Notes: generated by a model from the sequence alone, not told the origin. Counted from the first letter of the stretch, positions 1 to 6,147 are shown. The stretch: 6,147 nucleotides of DNA from Victivallales bacterium (GCA_018648945.1 JABGQJ010000471.1:1-6147); one strand, 5' to 3'. Program-made: numbers and translations.

Positions 1-415
1 TTTCCTTGGCCAGTTCGCGGACGGCTTGGTCGTAGGTCTTGAGCCAGGCATCTAGATCCTGCTGGGGATGGGCGGGGTGGCGCTTCTTGAGGTAGGCGGC
101 GACGATGGGGTTCGGGGTGGTGAGGATGATGGTCTTGACCTTGAGCTTGCGGGCCCGGTCGATCATCTGTTGCAGGTTCGCGCGGAAGTTGGCCACGGGG
201 ACGAGCTTGCGGGAGTTCAGGGCGTCGTTGATGCCGAAGTAGAGGATGAGGTGGTCGGGCGCGAGCTTCTCCACGTCGCGGGCGTAGCGGTTGAGTCCAT
301 TGGCGCTGGTGTGCCCGCCGATGCCCTTGTTGAGGACTTCGACCGGGGCGGCGTGGGCGAGCAGGCTGGTGGCAACACAGGTCATGAGCAAACGTACCGA
401 GAGGGGGCGGGCCAT
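1..415 (-). CDS. Secreted SGNH/GDSL-hydrolase-like protein, N-terminal part (runs off left edge)
   Basis: The ATG at 415 opens a frame that stays open to the window edge (138 codons). Residues 1-22 are a Sec signal peptide (Arg at 3 and 8, hydrophobic core, likely cleavage after LLAHA). The mature part begins at once with VEVLNKGIGGHTS (about 25-37), which matches SGNH block II, and LILYFGINDALNS (about 56-68) matches block III with GIND at 61-64. The family normally comprises esterases or acyl-hydrolases acting on acetylated sugars or lipids, so an extracytoplasmic carbohydrate esterase is plausible. Block V (DxxH) would lie beyond the edge. Oddly, block I (GDS, the nucleophile serine) is absent: only the signal peptide precedes block II, and the same frame upstream has no GDS before an in-frame TGA at 475-473. 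The start is supported by GGAG at 425-422, six bases upstream. The family call is fairly firm; activity and substrate are inferred. Confidence 0.8.
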   Translation of the reverse strand, partial: MARPLSVRLLMTCVATSLLAHAAPVEVLNKGIGGHTSANGLNRYARDVEKLAPDHLILYFGINDALNSRKLVPVANFRANLQQMIDRARKLKVKTIILTTPNPIVAAYLKKRHPAHPQQDLDAWLKTYDQAVRELAKE

Positions 416-552
416 GGGGAACTCCGTTAGGGGGACTGCCGATAGGGAACGGTAGCGAGTCAATAGGGCGCGTCAAGACCTCTGCACGGTTGATTTGCCG
501 GGCGGGATCGCGATAGTAGGGCTATCCCAAGCACTATGGAGACGATCAGACG
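416..552. promoter_or_regulatory. Divergent intergenic region with weak promoter candidates and a small inverted repeat
   Basis: These 137 bases separate two divergently transcribed genes and so must hold both leaders. On the plus strand, TTGATT (490-495) and GATAGT (512-517) lie 16 bases apart, each matching 4 of 6 sigma70 consensus bases. On the minus strand, TTGACG (476-471) is a good -35-like match but has no convincing -10. A perfect inverted repeat GATAG-N5-CTATC (512-526) overlaps the plus-strand -10 candidate and could be an operator or chance. None of these is strong, and PVC-type promoters often deviate from the E. coli consensus. Confidence 0.3.
422..428 (-). promoter_or_regulatory. 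Shine-Dalgarno of the SGNH-like gene
   Basis: Read on the minus strand this is AACGGAG, with GGAG six bases before the ATG at 415. It supports that ATG as the start. The same AACGGAG heptamer precedes the start of the large minus-strand glycosidase-like gene. Confidence 0.6.
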
Positions 553-1701
553 ATGACTCAGATACTGGCGAATCTGTTGACTGCGGTGTTGGTGAGTGGC
601 ATGGCAATGGCCGAGGGTACGCGCCTGGTGAGCGATGGGAACGTGCTGTTCCAGTCGTCCGCGCAGGTCACCTTCGGGGCGAGCTACGGGGACCATGCGG
701 TCCGGGCGACCGTGGTTGCTTCGGCCGAAGCGAAGGTGGAGTTGCGGGTGGACAAGGCCCCGAAGAATGTCTTCCTGAACGAGGAGCTGTTGCCTGCCAA
801 GGGTTGGAGCTTCGCGAAGAGCATGGTGGCGCTGACCGTTCCGGCCGGCACCACCGAGATCCAGATTCGCTTTGACAACATGCTGTCGCTGAAAGCTGTG
901 GAGCACAAAGTCCCGGTGGTCCTGGTGGAGGGCGCGCAGCGCCGGGCGCTGGCTGACCTGACGGTGAGCGTGGCCAAGGGCAAGGCGCGCGGGGTGCTGT
1001 CCTGGCCGGGCCCGGCTGGGTTCTTCCAGGTGGCGGCGAAACTCAAGGGCAAGCCTGCCGCAGCCGTGCGGATTGGCCTGCGCGAGGCCCCGGCCGCAGA
1101 GTTTGGCGGGGTGCCTGCGTTCTATCTGGAGAAGGAAGATGTGTTGACCTTGTCCGCATCCGCCCCCGACTTCACGCCTCCCCTGGATGTGGTGGAACTG
1201 AAGGTCGCGGCGGTCTGCCGCGATACGGTAAAGGCCGACAAGGCGTCGCTGAACTGGGACGCGAGCGCGGTGGTCGAAGGCGAGAAGTTCAGCAAGGAGG
1301 GTGGCGGCGAGATCGTCATCAGCACGGCCCACAAGAACACCCACGGTGGGGCCTGTGCCTACTCCTGGGCCAAGCCCGGGCACTGGCTGGAGTGGGAACT
1401 GAGCGTCCCGAAGGTTGGCGACTATGTGTTGACCGTGGTCGGCGCGTCCCAGGAGACGACCATCCTGCGCTCGGTTGGTTTGGACGGCAAGCCGCTGGCT
1501 GGCGCGGGTGTGATCCGCATGGCTGGCACGGGTGGTTGGGGTCGCGAGGATCCCGAGCAGTGGCAGCCCTTCCAGCCGGTGGATACGGCCGGCAAGCCGG
1601 TGCGGATCGCTCTGGCCAAGGGCCAGCACACCTTGCGCATGACCAACCTGGTCGGCCAGCACTTCAACGTCGATGCCATTCTGCTGACGCCGGTCAAGTA
1701 G
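553..1701 (+). CDS. Secreted protein with C-terminal CBM6/CBM35-like carbohydrate-binding module
   Basis: The product has 382 residues. Residues 1-20 are a signal peptide (hydrophobic core, cleavage after GMAMA), placing the protein outside the cytoplasm. Residues about 21-125 form a beta-rich segment ending in TVPAGTTEIQIRF, like the small beta-sandwich appendages of polysaccharide-active enzymes. Residues about 126-222 are a second beta-rich stretch I do not recognise. Residues about 238-382 match the CBM6/CBM35 galactose-binding-like pattern: HWLEWEL (277-283), VPKVGDYVLTV (285-295), LDG (310-312), W337, AKGQHTLRM (355-363) and a terminal NVDAILLTP. No catalytic motif is visible, so it may be a glycan-binding or accessory protein. 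A purine-rich GGAG at 538-541 lies 11 bases before the ATG, a slightly long spacing; the signal peptide supports this start. It is divergent from the SGNH-like gene and convergent with the large glycosidase-like gene. Module family is likely; ligand unknown. Confidence 0.8.
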   Translation: MTQILANLLTAVLVSGMAMAEGTRLVSDGNVLFQSSAQVTFGASYGDHAVRATVVASAEAKVELRVDKAPKNVFLNEELLPAKGWSFAKSMVALTVPAGTTEIQIRFDNMLSLKAVEHKVPVVLVEGAQRRALADLTVSVAKGKARGVLSWPGPAGFFQVAAKLKGKPAAAVRIGLREAPAAEFGGVPAFYLEKEDVLTLSASAPDFTPPLDVVELKVAAVCRDTVKADKASLNWDASAVVEGEKFSKEGGGEIVISTAHKNTHGGACAYSWAKPGHWLEWELSVPKVGDYVLTVVGASQETTILRSVGLDGKPLAGAGVIRMAGTGGWGREDPEQWQPFQPVDTAGKPVRIALAKGQHTLRMTNLVGQHFNVDAILLTPVK

Positions 1702-1706
1702 AGGGG

Positions 1707-1740
1707 GAGAATTCAGAATTCAGGAGTGAGAATTCAGAAT
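1707..1740. repeat. Short GAATTCAG direct repeat
   Basis: The 13-mer GAGAATTCAGAAT occurs at 1707-1719 and again at 1728-1740, a period of 21 bases. The first copy carries an extra ATTCAG unit (1717-1722), giving GAATTCAGAATTCAG. It begins six bases after the stop codon of the upstream gene. The AT-rich, repetitive composition contrasts with the GC-rich surroundings. I recall similar GAATTCAG-type intergenic repeats in planctomycete and verrucomicrobial genomes, but this needs a search. Confidence 0.75.
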
Positions 1741-1779
1741 GGGCTGGGAGTGGTGATTGGGGTTGCCTGTGTGGGGGCG

Positions 1780-1988
1780 GGCCGGGAGCGCTGGCTTCCA
1801 GCCGGCATCTTCTCCCGCCTGCGGCGGTGTGGGACGAATAGGGAGAGTGCCCCGGGGCCCGGCGCACCTATCTTGGAACGGGAGCGGCCGGGAGCGCTGG
1901 CTTCCAGCCGGCATCTTCTCCCGCTTGCGGCGGCGTGGGGCGAATAGGGAGAGTGCACCGGGGCCCGGCGCACCTACCTGGGAACGGG
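1780..1988. repeat. Two tandem copies of a 106-bp intergenic repeat
   Basis: Copy 1 spans 1780-1885 and copy 2 spans 1886-1988, exactly 106 bases apart. By eye they differ at 6 of 103 aligned positions. Each starts GGCCGGGAGCGCTGGC and contains the small dyad GCTGG-CTT-CCAGC followed by GCCGGC, then GAATAGGGAGAGTGC and a GGGCCC core. A degenerate start of a third copy (13 of 15 matches) lies at 2006-2020. On the minus strand, part of the unit reads as the peptide EDAGWKPALP, which I recall as a recurrent spurious peptide produced by dispersed repeats in PVC-type genomes. No transposase or coding signal is present; it is best called an interspersed repeat of unknown function. Confidence 0.85.
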
Positions 1989-2007
1989 TGTGCCGATCCC
2001 AGGTAGG
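1973..2007. repeat. Strong inverted repeat (hairpin) at the end of the tandem repeat
   Basis: CCTACCTGGGA (1973-1983) pairs perfectly with TCCCAGGTAGG (1997-2007). Inside, after one A-A mismatch, CGG (1985-1987) pairs with CCG (1993-1995), leaving a five-base loop GTGTG. The left arm sits inside repeat copy 2; the matching bases in copy 1 (CCTATCTTGGA) carry two changes and have no partner arm. Lying between convergent genes, it could act as a bidirectional transcription stop or protect mRNA 3' ends, but neither side has a T-tract, so it is not a canonical intrinsic terminator. Confidence 0.75.
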
Positions 2008-2084
2008 CTGGGAGCGATGGTAGAGGGAGGGAGTCTGGGATGCCGGAGTAGGGGAGGGCTGGCGGTCGTTGTTGGCTGTGGTGT

Positions 2085-5000
2085 CTACGGGGCGAGGAGG
2101 ACGAAGTCGTGGAAGGCGGCGGGGTCTTTGCCGCCGCAGATGCCGGGGGTGAGGCCAAGCCAGTAGCGGGCGGTCTTGCCTTTCTGATCACTGTCGAGGA
2201 AGACGGCGTTGAAGCCGAACACACGCCCAGGCTGGGGAGTTAGCTTCACGAGCTCCCAGGGCACGGTCCACTCGTAGATGGTGGTGTCGCCGACGCGTTT
2301 GACGGCGAGCTTGGCACCGGGAGGGAAGCGTCCCGCTCCGTCGGGACTGCCGGACCACTGGAAGGTCTGTGCCCCCTTGGGGGTGAGGGCGACGCCGAAC
2401 TCCGAGTCGTCGGGGCCATAGCCCGCGCTGCCGGCAAAGGCGGCGCTGAGGGCGTTGTTCTCTGGATCGATGGCGATCTGAATGGAGTCGTTGGCCCAGA
2501 TGCCGGAGCCGGTCCTTTCCTGGACGAACGTGTCGTCCCGGACACGGGCGGCGAAGTGGAGGCCTGCCTTGCTCCAGGCAAGGTGGAATGTCGCTGAGAG
2601 GTCGTCGATGCCGGTCCAGAGCTTGGCGGAGGGGGCGTCGGGGGGATCGAGATAGGTGTGGTCGGCGAGCCGGATGGCTGGCACGGCGGCGAATTCGGTC
2701 AGGTTGCCATCGACCGTGGGTGGCGTGGCGAGATGGGGCACGGGGTGGATGGTGGGCTCGACGGCGTGGCGCACGCGTCCCGCCTGGCCCGCATCGAGGG
2801 TCAAGGAGAAGGCTCCGGGGCGCAATGGAGGCACGGTTGGCGCACCAGTCAGATTGATGGCGATCGTCTTGGTCCCTCCCGAGGCGATTTTGACCGCGTG
2901 GCTGGTCTTGGCGAGTTGCCAGCCAGCGGGGGCGGCGATGTGAAGATCCCCCGCCAAGGGGGCGGATAGTAGGTTGCGGACCCGCACTTCCAGCTGACGC
3001 GTGGCGACCAGCGCCCCGGTCAGGCGGGCGCAGGGCAGGGCGAAGCTACCGGCGGCGAGCTGGCTGGCCAAGGCCTTGGCGCTCGTGCCGGGCGCGTCCA
3101 GGTAGATGGGATGACGGGAGAGGGGCAGGCCCTCGGCGGCGTCTGGGAGCGGGTAGGGCGCGCCGAGGAAGGTGGTGGCGCGCGTTGCCTTGGGCAGTTT
3201 CACCCGGAGGCGAACGGGGGAGGCGAGGGGAGTCCAAAGGGCGGCACGACTGCCGGTGCCGACCTGGAAGACCAGCGCGTACAGGTCACGGTGGAGGGCG
3301 ACTCGCTGGGGCTTTTCGGCCCAGGCCAGGAAGCGCGCGACGGTCGCATAGGCCGCCACGCCGGGACGGGGATTGAGGCGGTCAAACTCGCGCTTGAAGA
3401 GGCTGTAGCTGTAGCCACCCTCGCGCCAACCGGTGTCGAGTTGGAACCACATGTAGTGTTCCACCTCGTCCACGGAGCGGGCAAGCAGGTAGGACCGGGC
3501 AAGGCAGGCGGCCATGGCCATGGCGCCGGGAGCATCCACTGCCAATCGGCGGTCGATGGCCCAGCCCTTCTCCTCGATGGAGATGCGCTTGTCCTGGCCC
3601 TTGGTGCGGACCAGAGCCAAGGCGTCCCGGAGGACACCGACCAGATCGCTCTCTTCTGGTTCCACCACGCGCAGGCCCGTCCCGTAGTAGCGGGGCGAGG
3701 CGTAGGCGTCGAAGAACATGCCGTCGAGATCGTCGCCGAGTTGTTCCCATAGCTTGCGGGCCACGGGGAAGCGCGGGCTCTGCCGCCCGTCGCCGCCACT
3801 CACCCCGACCCCACCGACGATGGCGTTGGGCACGGTCTGGCGCAGGGCTTTCGTACCGGCTTGGACCAACTCGACATACTCGCCTGTCCCCCGCGCCAGT
3901 CGGTGGGCGAGTAGGTTGATTTCGCAGGCATAGGACCAGCGATGGATGCGGGAACCGAACCGCTTGCCAAGGGCTGCGAGGAAGCGGGCGAATTCCTCGG
4001 ACGAGCGGGCGAGGGTGGCGCCGCGCGGGTCCGGCGTCGCCACGCGCGCCCATTTGGGGATGCGGTCGGTGCTGAGCAAGATCATGCCGGTTGTCTCCAT
4101 GCCCTGTTTCTCGAAGGCCGCCAGGGTCTTCTCCGCCCCCCCGAAACGAAACACCCCCGGTTCCGGCTCAATCAGGGCCCAGGTGAACATGATCTCGGCG
4201 GCGCGGACGCCCATGCGTCCGCCCACATCCGCATTGCCCCGGCCCATGCCGAACCCGGATGCCCCCATGAAGCGCTTTCCTGCGGGGTTGGGCGGTGGCA
4301 ACGCGCAGAGCCCCACGGAGCGCTCGCCCACGGGCAAGCCCTTGTGCAGAAGCCGTACCCGGGCGGAGGAGTAGCCTGCGGGGAGGGCCGGGAGAATGGC
4401 CTGTTGCATGGCCCGTTGGCGCGGGGGAAGCTGGAGCGTGCGCTGGACTTGGCTCAGACGCCCGCCGTCGGCATCCAGTAGGTCGAACTGGAGCTCGGCA
4501 GCGGCTGGCGTGCGTCCAGCATTGAGAATCTCCGCCTGGATCAGGGGCTTCTCGCCGGGGGAGAAGATCCCGGCGCGGGTATCGCAGAAGGCCCGGGTGA
4601 GGGCCAGGCCATCGTCGAGATCCAGAGCGACCTGGTCGATGTCGAAGGCGATCACCTCCTCGTGGCTGAAGGAGAGCTTGGTGACCTTGCTGCGGTCGAA
4701 GACCTTCTCGCGGTCGTCCTTGGCACCCCAGCCGTAGCGGAAATCCTGGACGCGCGCGGTGACTCGCGTCCATTTATCGGTGGGGCGAACCCATTTGACG
4801 CTGAAGGTGACTTGCCCGCACATGACGTAGAGGGTGATGCCCCCCTTGCCCGAGGCCCGTCGTACCCAGAACGAGATGGCGTCCCAGTCGCCCTGGTGAG
4901 TCCAGACCCGGTCCGCCATGTTGCCCTTTGCGGAGGGGCAGTCGATACGGAGGAACTGCTTGCCGGAGGGGGCGTTGCCCTGCTGGATGGAGAACACGGG

Positions 5001-5675
5001 CCGCTTCGCGCCACCCCAGGCGTTGCCCGACCAGGCGATGTCCTCGTTCTCGAAGTCGTCCAAGGGGATGAGGGGCTCGACGGCACGGGCGGGCTTGGGA
5101 GCCGCCGCTGCAGTTGGCTTGGCCAGCGGCGCAACGGGCTCAAGAGCCAGGTTGTCGAACCACATGATCCCGGAGTTCGCGCGGTCGGAGGAGCAGTGTA
5201 TGAGGACATGGTGTGCGGCTTCGGGCAGCTCGAATGCCTTCTCGTAGCGCTGCCAATCCGCTGTGCTCTGCCGCCAGTCGGTGACCAATGAGGCAAAGCC
5301 GCCGAGGTACTTCGCCGCCTGGTCCCGGCACTCGATGTCGATCCGCGCACAGGCGGTGCCGGTGTCTTGGAGACGCATCCAGCCGGAGAGCCGCAGGCGC
5401 TTGCCCCATTCGGGCTTGGCGACGAGAACCTGCTGGGCGATGCCCCGGTTCTTGTTGCCGGTGATGCGCAGGCAGGCGCGCCCCGGTCCCTGGCAGAGCG
5501 TGGTGTCCAGTTCCACCTTGGCCAGGCCGCTGCCCTTGGGTTTGGCGAACCACTTGTGCCCGGTCGTCCAGGCCACGGGACGACTGTCCTTGGCCTCCTC
5601 GAAACTCGGGTTCTTCAATAGGTCGGCCGCGAAGAGACAGGGGGCGAAGAGGACAAGCAGGGCGGCGTGGTGCAC
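2085..5675 (-). CDS. Large secreted multi-modular glycoside hydrolase, probable clan GH-A-type barrel
   Basis: The start is GTG at 5675 (1196 residues), not the ATG 30 codons upstream: the GTG has GGAG eight bases before it and begins a signal peptide (MHHAALLVLFAPCLFA). In order: CBM4/CBM9-like beta-sandwich (about 18-181, opening LLKNPSFE and ending MWFDNLALEP); Pro/Ala linker (182-204); second galactose-binding-like sandwich (205-357, from LDDFENED); Ig-like segment (358-463); (beta/alpha)8-type barrel (about 468-789); beta domain (790-865); NEW3-like Ig domain (about 880-970); CBM9-like domain (about 973-1196, with PTVDGNLTEF and WANDSIQIAID). Barrel signs are FTWALIEPEPGVFRF (about 497-511), WSYACEINL with E585 as candidate acid/base, ISIEEKGW with E701 or E702 as candidate nucleophile, and HYMWFQLDTG near 740-749. 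It resembles GH39/GH42/GH5-type enzymes but I cannot assign a family. It probably cleaves an extracellular polysaccharide; substrate unknown. Confidence 0.8.
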   Translation of the reverse strand: MHHAALLVLFAPCLFAADLLKNPSFEEAKDSRPVAWTTGHKWFAKPKGSGLAKVELDTTLCQGPGRACLRITGNKNRGIAQQVLVAKPEWGKRLRLSGWMRLQDTGTACARIDIECRDQAAKYLGGFASLVTDWRQSTADWQRYEKAFELPEAAHHVLIHCSSDRANSGIMWFDNLALEPVAPLAKPTAAAAPKPARAVEPLIPLDDFENEDIAWSGNAWGGAKRPVFSIQQGNAPSGKQFLRIDCPSAKGNMADRVWTHQGDWDAISFWVRRASGKGGITLYVMCGQVTFSVKWVRPTDKWTRVTARVQDFRYGWGAKDDREKVFDRSKVTKLSFSHEEVIAFDIDQVALDLDDGLALTRAFCDTRAGIFSPGEKPLIQAEILNAGRTPAAAELQFDLLDADGGRLSQVQRTLQLPPRQRAMQQAILPALPAGYSSARVRLLHKGLPVGERSVGLCALPPPNPAGKRFMGASGFGMGRGNADVGGRMGVRAAEIMFTWALIEPEPGVFRFGGAEKTLAAFEKQGMETTGMILLSTDRIPKWARVATPDPRGATLARSSEEFARFLAALGKRFGSRIHRWSYACEINLLAHRLARGTGEYVELVQAGTKALRQTVPNAIVGGVGVSGGDGRQSPRFPVARKLWEQLGDDLDGMFFDAYASPRYYGTGLRVVEPEESDLVGVLRDALALVRTKGQDKRISIEEKGWAIDRRLAVDAPGAMAMAACLARSYLLARSVDEVEHYMWFQLDTGWREGGYSYSLFKREFDRLNPRPGVAAYATVARFLAWAEKPQRVALHRDLYALVFQVGTGSRAALWTPLASPVRLRVKLPKATRATTFLGAPYPLPDAAEGLPLSRHPIYLDAPGTSAKALASQLAAGSFALPCARLTGALVATRQLEVRVRNLLSAPLAGDLHIAAPAGWQLAKTSHAVKIASGGTKTIAINLTGAPTVPPLRPGAFSLTLDAGQAGRVRHAVEPTIHPVPHLATPPTVDGNLTEFAAVPAIRLADHTYLDPPDAPSAKLWTGIDDLSATFHLAWSKAGLHFAARVRDDTFVQERTGSGIWANDSIQIAIDPENNALSAAFAGSAGYGPDDSEFGVALTPKGAQTFQWSGSPDGAGRFPPGAKLAVKRVGDTTIYEWTVPWELVKLTPQPGRVFGFNAVFLDSDQKGKTARYWLGLTPGICGGKDPAAFHDFVLLAP

Positions 5676-5683
5676 GGGACGTT

Positions 5684-5690
5684 CTCCGTT
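5684..5690 (-). promoter_or_regulatory. Shine-Dalgarno that sets the GTG start of the large glycosidase-like gene
   Basis: On the minus strand this reads AACGGAG, with GGAG eight bases before the GTG at 5675. The frame extends 30 codons further up to an ATG at 5765, but those codons (rich in Trp, His, Arg and Cys) do not look like an export signal and would bury the real hydrophobic core. The Shine-Dalgarno sequence and the signal peptide together favour the GTG. Confidence 0.7.
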
Positions 5691-5801
5691 GGCTGGCTGC
5701 TGGACTCCACAACGTACCCGCAAGTGGCCATGGAGCCAACTCCACCCCATTGCCAACCCGCACAATGACCGGGAGCAACGGCTGACCTGCGGATGGGTTT
5801 C

Positions 5802-5829
5802 TTGACCCTGCAGGCGGACAGGCTAGAGT
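5802..5829 (+). promoter_or_regulatory. Candidate sigma70-like promoter for the right-edge gene
   Basis: TTGACC (5802-5807, 5 of 6 consensus) and TAGAGT (5824-5829, 4 of 6) are separated by 16 bases. Transcription would start near 5836 and leave a leader of about 85 bases before the ATG at 5921. It lies in the 245-bp divergent region 5676-5920, in which I saw no equally good promoter for the minus-strand gene and no clear operator. The call rests on consensus matching alone. Confidence 0.35.
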
Positions 5830-5920
5830 CCCGGCTACCAGCGTGGAACCACCATGGTCCGCGGCCCCCGAGAGACCGGAATTAGCCTTCCTTTCGCCCC
5901 TCTGGCTGTGAGCATCACCC

Positions 5921-6147
5921 ATGCAAAGAACGTCAATCGCGGTCCTCTGCGCTCTGCTGGCTGGGGCTGCTTGCCCTACGCCAAGCCATGCCGGGCCCAT
6001 CGCGCCGACCCCGATCAAGGAGTTCAAGGGGGATTTTGCCGTTCAGTTCGCCAAGACCGGCTCCCCCGAAGCGGTCAGCTTTGTGATGGAGAACGGCGAG
6101 CAGGTGGTGAAGGTGCGTGAGGAGGCCAAGCTCTTCCCAGGGATGGG
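5921..6147 (+). CDS. Unrecognised secreted protein, N-terminal part (runs off right edge)
   Basis: The ATG at 5921 opens a frame that stays open to the window end (75 full codons). It is the first start after an in-frame TGA at 5909-5911. Residues 1-24 look like a Sec signal peptide (Arg at 3, core SIAVLCALLAGAA, probable cleavage after PSHA). The cysteine at 18 follows GAA, not a proper lipobox, so a lipoprotein is less likely. The visible mature part contains IKEFKGDFAVQFAKTG and VSFVMENGEQVVKV, a mixed-charge, probably beta-strand-rich sequence that I cannot assign to a family. The Shine-Dalgarno is weak (GTGAG at 5908-5912). It is divergent from the large glycosidase-like gene, so a role in the same glycan-utilisation locus is possible but is only inferred from position and export. 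Confidence 0.7.
   Translation, partial: MQRTSIAVLCALLAGAACPTPSHAGPIAPTPIKEFKGDFAVQFAKTGSPEAVSFVMENGEQVVKVREEAKLFPGM

Larger units (their letters stand above)
1702..2084. other. Non-coding convergent intergenic region rich in repeats
   Basis: These 383 bases lie between the 3' ends of two convergent genes. They hold, in order, a GAATTCAG-type short repeat, two tandem copies of a 106-bp unit, a long hairpin, and about 75 bases with no recognisable element (2010-2084). Short open frames cross the area in several frames, but they translate the repeat itself into Arg/Pro/Ala-rich peptides and have no signal of real coding. I see no T-tract terminator for either flanking gene. Confidence 0.75.

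Noticed and set aside
460..1662. 400-codon open frame on the minus strand opposite the CBM gene
   Set aside because: It is antisense to a well-supported gene with signal peptide and domain matches. Its translation is rich in Arg, His, Gln and Gly with no domain pattern, as expected from a shadow frame in GC-rich DNA.
1780..1988. Possible CRISPR array
   Set aside because: Only two 106-bp units lie directly end to end without spacers, and no cas gene is present.
1973..2007. Canonical intrinsic terminator
   Set aside because: The stem is strong but no T-run follows it on either strand.
1720..2023. Several 64-88-codon frames in the convergent intergenic region
   Set aside because: They translate the tandem repeat in different frames on both strands, giving repeated peptide segments; there is no independent coding evidence.
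3111..3752. 213-codon plus-strand frame inside the large minus-strand gene
   Set aside because: It lies wholly opposite the barrel-coding part of the glycosidase-like gene and its translation has no domain pattern.
5676..5765. 30-codon N-terminal extension of the glycosidase-like gene to the ATG at 5765
   Set aside because: The extension is not export-signal-like and would displace the evident signal peptide; the GTG at 5675 has its own well-spaced Shine-Dalgarno.
5140..6027. 295-codon minus-strand frame overlapping the start of the glycosidase-like gene and the right-edge gene
   Set aside because: It overlaps two better-supported coding starts, has no signal peptide or recognisable domain, and has shadow-frame composition.

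Overview
This is a GC-rich bacterial window, probably from a member of the Planctomycetota/Verrucomicrobiota/Lentisphaerota group or a similar polysaccharide-degrading lineage. The clues are several Sec-exported proteins with carbohydrate-binding-type domains, a very large multi-domain glycosidase-like protein, a small secreted SGNH-hydrolase-like protein, and intergenic repeats of a kind I recall from such genomes. The assignment comes from style and memory of these families, not from any marker gene.

Layout, left to right, with strands alternating -,+,-,+. (1) Bases 1-415, minus: N-terminal 138 residues of a secreted SGNH/GDSL-hydrolase-like protein running off the left edge. (2) 416-552: short divergent intergenic region. 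(3) 553-1701, plus: 382-aa secreted protein with a C-terminal CBM6/CBM35-like module and no recognisable catalytic domain. (4) 1702-2084: convergent, non-coding 383-bp region holding a GAATTCAG-type short repeat, two tandem copies of a 106-bp unit, and a strong hairpin. (5) 2085-5675, minus: 1196-aa secreted, multi-modular, probable clan GH-A-like glycoside hydrolase. It is best started at a GTG that has a Shine-Dalgarno sequence and begins a signal peptide. (6) 5676-5920: divergent intergenic region with a sigma70-like promoter candidate. (7) 5921-6147, plus: N-terminal 75 residues of an unrecognised secreted protein running off the right edge.

All four proteins have export signals, and at least three look carbohydrate-related, so the window reads as part of an extracytoplasmic glycan-degradation neighbourhood. 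Because the strands alternate, no two genes here can share a transcript; any coordination would act through the two divergent promoter regions. I see no RNA genes, CRISPR array, transposase, toxin-antitoxin or defence genes. The most notable points are the SGNH protein that appears to lack the GDS nucleophile block, the unusual catalytic-motif candidates and domain stack of the large glycosidase, and the repeat/hairpin cluster between the convergent genes.
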